This document shows positions 1 through 5,492 of a stretch of 8,295 bases of DNA, in pieces. Position 1 is the stretch's first letter. Each line of letters opens with the position of its first letter. The notes under the pieces are model-generated. The model saw only the letters and a program-made list of their open reading frames with translations, did no database searches and had not been told where the DNA came from. Where the stretch lies: assembly GCA_036675265.1 (NCBI GenBank), contig JAKFFJ010000004.1:1-8295 (forward strand), in the 5' to 3' direction. The translations under genes were made by a program, and so were the position numbers. Source of the stretch: CAMPJU01 sp036675265. GTDB taxonomy: Bacteria; Pseudomonadota; Gammaproteobacteria; Xanthomonadales; Xanthomonadaceae.

Positions 1-277
1 CGCGCTGCAGACCACGGCCCGCAACGGCAAGCTGGTCGGCGCGATCCAGCTCAGCGAACAGCACGAGGTATTGCTGATTTCCGACGGCGGCACCCTGGTG
101 CGCACGCGCGCCGCGGAGATCGCGCAGGTCGGGCGCAACACCCAGGGCGTGACCCTGATCCGGCTGGCCGCGGACGAAACCCTGCAGGCGATCGAGCGGG
201 TGGATGCGTCGCTGGACGAAGAGGAAACTGCTGCAATTGCCGCCGAGGCACAGGCGCCACCGCCGCCCGCCGGCTGA
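1..277 (+). CDS. gyrA: DNA gyrase subunit A, C-terminal end (partial)
   Basis: Only the last 91 residues are present; the reading frame starts at base 2 and ends at TGA 275-277. GyrA is the breakage-reunion subunit of the A2B2 gyrase that negatively supercoils DNA in the cytoplasm. This part is the last repeat of the C-terminal beta-pinwheel, which wraps DNA. The segments DGGTLVRTRAAEIAQVGRNT and QGVTLIRL match the end of E. coli GyrA (DAGTLVRTRVSEI...VGRNTQGVILIRT) almost residue for residue, which makes the call very safe. After the pinwheel comes a tail of about 24 residues with one acidic cluster (LDEEE), then an Ala-rich stretch ending PPPPAG. The long acidic tail of E. coli GyrA is not present. 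The gene is closed off by a hairpin terminator 26 bases downstream, so the next gene is probably a separate unit. Confidence 0.97.
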   Translation, partial: ALQTTARNGKLVGAIQLSEQHEVLLISDGGTLVRTRAAEIAQVGRNTQGVTLIRLAADETLQAIERVDASLDEEETAAIAAEAQAPPPPAG

Positions 278-302
278 TCCTTCGCGCCATGGGCAAGGGG
301 AT

Positions 303-343
303 ACCCGGCTGTCGCATCGACGACGCCGGGTCTCCTTGTTTTT
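303..343 (+). terminator. Rho-independent terminator of gyrA
   Basis: The arms ACCCGGC (303-309) and GCCGGGT (325-331) pair perfectly over 7 bp. The stem continues by 4 more pairs (311-314 with 321-324) after a single bulged T at 310, leaving a 6-base loop. A T-rich tract CTTGTTTTT follows at 335-343. Its position, 26 bases after the gyrA stop, fits an intrinsic terminator. The tract starts three bases after the stem and is broken by one G, so termination may be incomplete. Confidence 0.8.
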
Positions 344-450
344 GCAGGAAGGCCCAGCCGCGCTTTTGCCCGAACCAGGGCCATGAAAGGCCGCGGCCGG
401 AGACCCTCAGGCCGGCAACACCGGTACCCGGAAATCCGCGGTCGTCGTCT

Positions 451-456
451 TATACT
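451..456 (+). promoter_or_regulatory. Possible -10 element of the macroglobulin promoter
   Basis: TATACT differs from the sigma-70 consensus TATAAT at one position and is one of the few AT-rich hexamers in this GC-rich gap. It would place transcription start near 463, about 20 bases before the ATG at 483. No good -35 hexamer is found 16-18 bases upstream (that region reads CCCGGAAAT), so the promoter would be weak, activator-dependent or misidentified. A sigma-E-like reading (GGAAAT near 430, GTCTTA at 447) was considered but its spacing of about 10 bases is too short. Confidence 0.35.
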
Positions 457-467
457 CCGGGCAGCCC

Positions 468-473
468 AGGGGA
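468..473 (+). promoter_or_regulatory. Ribosome binding site of the macroglobulin gene
   Basis: AGGGGA lies 9 bases before the ATG at 483. This is a good Shine-Dalgarno match at normal spacing. It supports the chosen start, which also gives a complete lipoprotein signal peptide. Confidence 0.7.
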
Positions 474-482
474 TGGACTGAC

Positions 483-3400
483 ATGCTCAAGCGCGACTTC
501 GTGCTGGCCGCGGCGGTGGCCAAATGGACCTTCGTGTTGTTCCTCGTCATCGGACTGGTGGCCTGCAAGCGCGATCCGCACGGACAGCTTCCGGAGCCCA
601 GCGGCGAGCCGGTCAAGGCCGAGCGCGCGAAAGTCGAGGGATTCGCGTTGCTGCGCGCCTACCCGGACCAGGGACGCGATTCGCTGGCCATCGCGCTGGA
701 GTTCTCGCAGCCGCTGGTGGGTACCCAGGATTTCGACAGGCTGCTGACCTTCGCCGAGCCGGTAGGCGGCAAGAGCAGCTGGTCGCTGGACAAGGACGGC
801 AAGACCCTGCGGTTCCCGTTCGTCGAGGCCAACAGGCATTACACGCTGCGCATCTCTGGCGCGCTGACCGCCGCCGACGGCAGCAAGCTCGGCAAGGACC
901 TCGAGCAGAAGGTATTCACCGGCGAACTCGATCCTGCGGTGGGTTTCGCCTCGCAGGGCAGCGTGCTGCCGGCCAGGGAATCGCGCGGGCTGCCGGTGGT
1001 CTCGGTCAACGTCGACGAGGTCGACGTCGAGTTCCTGCGCGTGGAGGAGCGGTCGCTATCGCAGTTCTTCAGCGAGTACCAGCGCGGCGGGCGCCGCGGC
1101 AGCTGGGAGCTGGAGCGCGACTACGACGGGAAAGTGCCGCTCTCGAAGCTGGCGAAATCGGTCTACATGAACCGCTTCCTCCTCGACGGCAAGCGCAACG
1201 AGCGCGCGCTCACCTACCTGCCGGTGCAGGACATCCCCGAACTGCAGGAGCCGGGCCTGTATTTCGCGGTGATGAAGCGCCCTGGCCAGTTCCAGGACCA
1301 GTTCGAAACCGCGTTCTTCACCGTCAGCGACATCGGCCTGCACGCGCGCGCCTACAAGGACAAGCTGTACGTGCATGCCGCCTCGCTGCGGAACGGTGGC
1401 GCGGTCGGGGGCGTCGAGCTGCGGATCCTCGACTCCAGGGGCGACACCTTCCTCAAGGGCGCGACCGACGGCAACGGCAATGCGCTGCTGAACTACAAGC
1501 TGCAGTCCGGGCACGTGCTGGTCGCCAGGCTTGGCAGCGACGTCTCGTTGCTGCCGTTCAACCAGCCGGCGCTGGATCTTTCCGAATTTGCCGTCGCCGG
1601 CCGCGAGTCGGCATGGTTCGACGTGTTCGCATGGTCGGGACGCGACCTGTACCGCCCCGGGGAGACGGTGCGCGTGTCCGCGCTGTTCCGCGACCACGAC
1701 GGCAAGCCGGTCGCGGCGAAGGGCAAGGGCGGGGCACAACCGCTCTTCGTCCGGCTCAAGCAGCCCGACGGCAAGACCTTCCTCGACAGCCGCATCGAAC
1801 CCGGGGATCTGGGCTACTTCAAGTTCGAGAAGACCATTCCGGAGGATGCGCCGACCGGGCGCTGGCGGATCGAGTTCCGCACCGATCCGGCCAGCGCCGA
1901 AGCGGTCGAAGGCATGACGCTGCGGATCGAGGAATTCCTGCCCGAGCGCATGAAGCTCGACCTGGCCACCGCCGATGCCGTGCTCGCGCCCGGGCAACCG
2001 TTCCGGCTGGAGGCCACCGGCGCCTACCTCTACGGCGCGCCGGCCGCCGGCAACCGATTCAGCGCGAAGCTCGCCGTTGCGGTGGAACAGCACCCGCTCG
2101 AGAAATTGCCGGGTTACTTCTTCGGCGACCCGACGCTGGAACTGCCCAGGGAAGCGAAGGACGTCATCGACGCCGCGCTCGACGCCAAGGGCAGGCTGGC
2201 GCAGGACATTCCGCTTCCCGCCGAAGTGAAGCCGCTCACGCCGGTGGCCGTGGTGGTCTCCGGCAGCCTCTACGAAAGCGGTGGCCGCAGCGTCAACCGC
2301 TCGCTGAAGCGGGTGATGTGGCCGGCCGATGCGCTGGTCGGCCTGCGCCCGCTGTTCGACGACCAGGATGGCGCCGGCAGCAATGCCAACGCCGGCTTCG
2401 AACTGGTGCGCGTGGACGGCGACGCCAGGCCGCGCCCGGGCAAGGGCCTGAAGGTCACGCTGGTGCGCGAGCATCGTGACTACCACTGGAACTACGACGA
2501 AGACGACGGCTGGGACTACGACTTCACCCGTCGTTTCGAGAACGTGGAGACGAAGACCATCGATTCCGGGACGACCGCCGTGCGGTTCGATTTCCCGGTG
2601 GAGTGGGGCGAGTACCGGGTCGACGTGCTCGATCCCGCAACCGGCTTGACCATGCGCTACCCGTTCCGCGCCGGCTGGAGTTGGGACGACCAGAACCGCG
2701 GCCTCGACGCGCGCCCCGACAAGGTCAAGCTGTCGCTGGACAAGACCGGATACCGGGCCGGCGACACGCTCAAGGCCACGATCACGCCGCCGCATGCCGG
2801 CAAGGGCGTGCTCCTGGTCGAGAGCGACAAGTTGCTGTACGTGCAGGACATCGATGTCAAGGCCGGTGGCAGCACGTTCGAGATCCCGGTGACCGGGGAC
2901 TGGGAACGGCACGACGTCTATGTCACCGCCCTGGTGTTCCGCGGTGGCAGCGTGCCCAGCAAGATCACGCCCGCGCGCGCGGTCGGCGTGGTCTGGGTGC
3001 CGATGGACCGCAAGGCCCGCCGCGTGGCGGTCGGGCTGAAGGCGACCGCGCAGATGCGCCCCGAACAGCCGCTGCGGGTGACCGTCAGCGTGCCCGAACT
3101 GGCCGGCCAGCAGGCGTACGCGACCGTGTCGGCGGTGGATGTCGGCATCCTCAACATCACCCGCTTCCCGGTGCCCGATGCGAACCGGCATTTCTTCGCG
3201 CAGCGGCGCCTGGGGGTCGATGCCTATGACCTGTACGGGCGGGTGATCGAGAGTTTCGAGGGCGGCATGGCCAAGCTGCGCTTCGGCGGCGACATGGCGC
3301 TGGAAGCGCTGCCGCAGGCACGGCGGCCGACTTCGCGGGTGCAGACGGTCGACCTGTTCGCCGGCCCGGTGAAGCTCGACGCCAGGGGCAATGCGCGGAT

Positions 3401-5411
3401 CGACCTGCCGGTGCCGGATTTCAACGGCACCCTGCGGGTGTCGGCGCTGGTGTACTCCGGCGAGCGCTACGGCAACCGCGACACCGAGACCCTGGTGCGC
3501 GCGCCGATCGTCGCGGAGGCCAGCCTGCCGCGCATCCTCGCGCCCGGCGACCGCAGTACGGTCACGCTGGACCTGACCAACTTCACCGGCAGGGCCGGCG
3601 ACTTCAAGGTGCGCGTGGACGGCATCGGTCCGGTGTCGATCGGCGACAACGTCCGCGGCGCCAAGATCGCGGACGCAGGCAAGTCGACGCTGAGCTTCCC
3701 GCTCACCGCGAAGGAAGGCTACGGCACCGCCAACCTGCGCGTGCGCGTGGACGGCAACGGCTTCAAGGTCGACCGCCACTACGACCTGCCGGTGCGCCCG
3801 GCCTGGCCAGCCGTATTGCGCGCGCGTACCCGGGTGCTGGACCAACTCGCCACGATCCCCCTCGGCGCCGATTTCGCCGACGGCTTGATGCCCGGCTCGG
3901 TCAACGCGAGGATGACGGTGAGCGCGATCCCGCCGATCCCGTTCGCCAGCGCCCTGCAGGGCGCGCTGGACTATCCCTACGGCTGCGCCGAGCAGACCGC
4001 CAGCAAGGGCTACGCCGCGCTGGAACTCGATCCGGCGACGGCGAAGATGCTGGGCACCACCGCGCTCGACGCCGGCAAGCGCCGCGCGAGGATGGAGGGC
4101 GCGTTCGGCCGCCTGGCCTCGATGCAGGTCAGCTCGGGGCACTTCTCGATGTGGGGCGACGACGATTACGTCAGCCCGGAACTGACGCCGTACGTGGTCG
4201 AGTTCCTGCTCGACGCCCGCGAGGGCGGGTTCCAGGTTCCCGACAACGTGCTGCAGAAGGCGTTGCAGCGGCTCAACGAGAGCCTGCTCGCCGGTGGCGA
4301 CGAATTCTACGGCCGCGACCATCGCTCGCACCTGAAATTCGCCTACCAGGCGCATGCCGGCTACGTGCTGGCGCGTGTCAACCGCGCGCCGCTGGGGACC
4401 CTGCGCGCGTTGTACGACAACGACCGCAGGAAAACGCTGACCGGGCTGCCGCTGGTGCACCTCGGGCTGGCGCTGGCGATGCAGGGCGACAGGGCCCGTG
4501 GCGAGAAGGCGATTGCCGAGGGATTCGCGTTCAAGGGCGACCGCCCGGGTTACCTGGGCGACTACGGCAGCCCGCTGCGCGACATCGCGTTGATGATCGC
4601 GCTGACCCATGAGCGTGGTTTCGCGAAGCCCGCCCATGACGCGCGCGTGGTCGACCTGGGTCGCGAACTCGATGCGCGCCGCAACAGCGGCTGGCTGTAC
4701 CTGAGCACGCAGGAGCAGGTGGCGCTGGTGCGCCTGGGCAAGGCGCTGGCGGCCGCCCAGGACAAGCGCGTGTCGGGCAGTTGGCGCGTGGGCGATGTCG
4801 AGGACGCGGTTGCGGCCGCGAAGATCGTCGGCCGCATGTTCGACTACGACGCGCTGGCCCGGGGCGTGCGCTTCGCCCCGAAGGGCGCGCCTCCGCTGTA
4901 TGCGAGCCTGGAAGTCGCCGGCGTGCCGCGCACCGCGCCGCCGCCGGACTTCAGCCAGGTCAAGGTCGAGCGCAAGTGGTACGGCACCGACGGCAAGGCA
5001 TGGAAGCCGCAGCCCTTGAAGGAAGGCGAGGCGCTGATCGTCGCCGTCAGCATGACCGCCGACAGCGAGATGTCCGACGCACTGCTCACCGACCTGCTGC
5101 CCGCCGGCCTCGAGGTCGAGAACTTCAACCTCGGCGATGCGAAACAATGGGCCGACGTGGTAGTCGACGGCATCGAGATCACCGATCGCGCCAACGCCGC
5201 CGACGTGGTGCACGAGGAATTCCGCGATGACCGCTACGTGGCCGCGCTTAAGCTGCATGCGGGGCGCACCGCGCGCGTGTTCTACCTCGTGCGTGCAGTG
5301 ACGCCCGGCACCTATACCGCGCCGCCTCCGCTGGTCGAGGACATGTACCGGCCGCAGTTGCGCGGGGTCGGCAAGCCGGTACCGGCGAGCATCACCGTGG
5401 TGCAGCCTTGA
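483..5411 (+). CDS. yfhM: Bacterial alpha-2-macroglobulin lipoprotein (protease trap)
   Basis: 1642 residues, close to the roughly 1650 of E. coli YfhM (ECAM). Members of this family are periplasmic, membrane-anchored protease inhibitors: cleavage of a bait segment exposes a Cys-Gln thioester and the protein closes around the protease. The N-terminus is a lipoprotein signal (KRDF, hydrophobic stretch 16-27, lipobox LVAC with Cys28). Macroglobulin-type beta-sandwich domains fill about 50-930; recognisable blocks include VGFASQGSVLP (153-163), RDLYRPGET (387-395) and RDYHWNY near 665-672. RFGGD (933-937) leads into the bait segment (about 938-955). The thioester site CAEQ is intact at C1168-Q1171 in YPYGCAEQTAS, inside an alpha-helical thioester domain running to about 1450 (with YGSPLRD and the LSTQEQ block following W1404). 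The final MG10-like domain contains RDDRYVAAL and RAVTPGTY. pbpC lies 81 bases downstream in the same direction, the classic partner. Known family, seen motifs; protease trapping in this organism is inferred. Confidence 0.96.
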   Translation: MLKRDFVLAAAVAKWTFVLFLVIGLVACKRDPHGQLPEPSGEPVKAERAKVEGFALLRAYPDQGRDSLAIALEFSQPLVGTQDFDRLLTFAEPVGGKSSWSLDKDGKTLRFPFVEANRHYTLRISGALTAADGSKLGKDLEQKVFTGELDPAVGFASQGSVLPARESRGLPVVSVNVDEVDVEFLRVEERSLSQFFSEYQRGGRRGSWELERDYDGKVPLSKLAKSVYMNRFLLDGKRNERALTYLPVQDIPELQEPGLYFAVMKRPGQFQDQFETAFFTVSDIGLHARAYKDKLYVHAASLRNGGAVGGVELRILDSRGDTFLKGATDGNGNALLNYKLQSGHVLVARLGSDVSLLPFNQPALDLSEFAVAGRESAWFDVFAWSGRDLYRPGETVRVSALFRDHDGKPVAAKGKGGAQPLFVRLKQPDGKTFLDSRIEPGDLGYFKFEKTIPEDAPTGRWRIEFRTDPASAEAVEGMTLRIEEFLPERMKLDLATADAVLAPGQPFRLEATGAYLYGAPAAGNRFSAKLAVAVEQHPLEKLPGYFFGDPTLELPREAKDVIDAALDAKGRLAQDIPLPAEVKPLTPVAVVVSGSLYESGGRSVNRSLKRVMWPADALVGLRPLFDDQDGAGSNANAGFELVRVDGDARPRPGKGLKVTLVREHRDYHWNYDEDDGWDYDFTRRFENVETKTIDSGTTAVRFDFPVEWGEYRVDVLDPATGLTMRYPFRAGWSWDDQNRGLDARPDKVKLSLDKTGYRAGDTLKATITPPHAGKGVLLVESDKLLYVQDIDVKAGGSTFEIPVTGDWERHDVYVTALVFRGGSVPSKITPARAVGVVWVPMDRKARRVAVGLKATAQMRPEQPLRVTVSVPELAGQQAYATVSAVDVGILNITRFPVPDANRHFFAQRRLGVDAYDLYGRVIESFEGGMAKLRFGGDMALEALPQARRPTSRVQTVDLFAGPVKLDARGNARIDLPVPDFNGTLRVSALVYSGERYGNRDTETLVRAPIVAEASLPRILAPGDRSTVTLDLTNFTGRAGDFKVRVDGIGPVSIGDNVRGAKIADAGKSTLSFPLTAKEGYGTANLRVRVDGNGFKVDRHYDLPVRPAWPAVLRARTRVLDQLATIPLGADFADGLMPGSVNARMTVSAIPPIPFASALQGALDYPYGCAEQTASKGYAALELDPATAKMLGTTALDAGKRRARMEGAFGRLASMQVSSGHFSMWGDDDYVSPELTPYVVEFLLDAREGGFQVPDNVLQKALQRLNESLLAGGDEFYGRDHRSHLKFAYQAHAGYVLARVNRAPLGTLRALYDNDRRKTLTGLPLVHLGLALAMQGDRARGEKAIAEGFAFKGDRPGYLGDYGSPLRDIALMIALTHERGFAKPAHDARVVDLGRELDARRNSGWLYLSTQEQVALVRLGKALAAAQDKRVSGSWRVGDVEDAVAAAKIVGRMFDYDALARGVRFAPKGAPPLYASLEVAGVPRTAPPPDFSQVKVERKWYGTDGKAWKPQPLKEGEALIVAVSMTADSEMSDALLTDLLPAGLEVENFNLGDAKQWADVVVDGIEITDRANAADVVHEEFRDDRYVAALKLHAGRTARVFYLVRAVTPGTYTAPPPLVEDMYRPQLRGVGKPVPASITVVQP

Positions 5412-5451
5412 GCCGGTCGCTCCGCTCCGGCCCGGGAAGAAGGGGCCCGGA
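5412..5451 (+). repeat. Imperfect hairpins in the yfhM-pbpC spacer
   Basis: The 81-base spacer begins with GCCGG (5412-5416) and CCGGC (5427-5431) around a 10-base loop. This overlaps an alternative hairpin, TCCGGCCC (5426-5433) with GGGCCCGGA (5443-5451), which pairs over 8 bp with one bulged C. No T-run follows either, so I do not call a terminator. They could attenuate or stabilise a shared transcript, or be chance pairing in GC-rich DNA. Confidence 0.35.
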
Positions 5452-5481
5452 CGCGGGATGAGGGCGGGAGCCGCGCACGCG

Positions 5482-5487
5482 CAGGAA
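5482..5487 (+). promoter_or_regulatory. Ribosome binding site of pbpC
   Basis: CAGGAA (core AGGA 5483-5486) sits 5-6 bases before the ATG at 5493. It matters because it supports an upstream start that gives PbpC a 39-residue tail before its membrane anchor. The only other in-frame canonical starts before the anchor's hydrophobic core are GTG at 5505, which barely shortens the tail, and GTG at 5649, which would fall inside the membrane segment. Confidence 0.6.
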
Positions 5488-5492
5488 CTTGC

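Noticed and set aside
351..382. GGCCC/GGGCC arms as a second hairpin downstream of the gyrA terminator.
   Set aside because: Only 5 bp with a 22-base loop and no T-run. This is expected by chance in such GC-rich sequence.
389..398. Perfect 10-base palindrome GGCCGCGGCC as an operator.
   Set aside because: It is composed only of G and C, matches no regulator site I know, and lies more than 50 bases upstream of the possible -10.
289..747. A possible 152-residue gene starting in the gap after gyrA.
   Set aside because: Its first part runs straight through the gyrA terminator hairpin and T-tract and the rest overlaps yfhM in another frame. Composition is Ser/Arg/Pro-rich with no recognisable domain and no clear ribosome binding site.
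524..2479. A 651-codon plus-strand open frame inside yfhM.
   Set aside because: Arg/Ala/Gln-rich shadow of a well-supported gene in another frame, with no motifs of its own.
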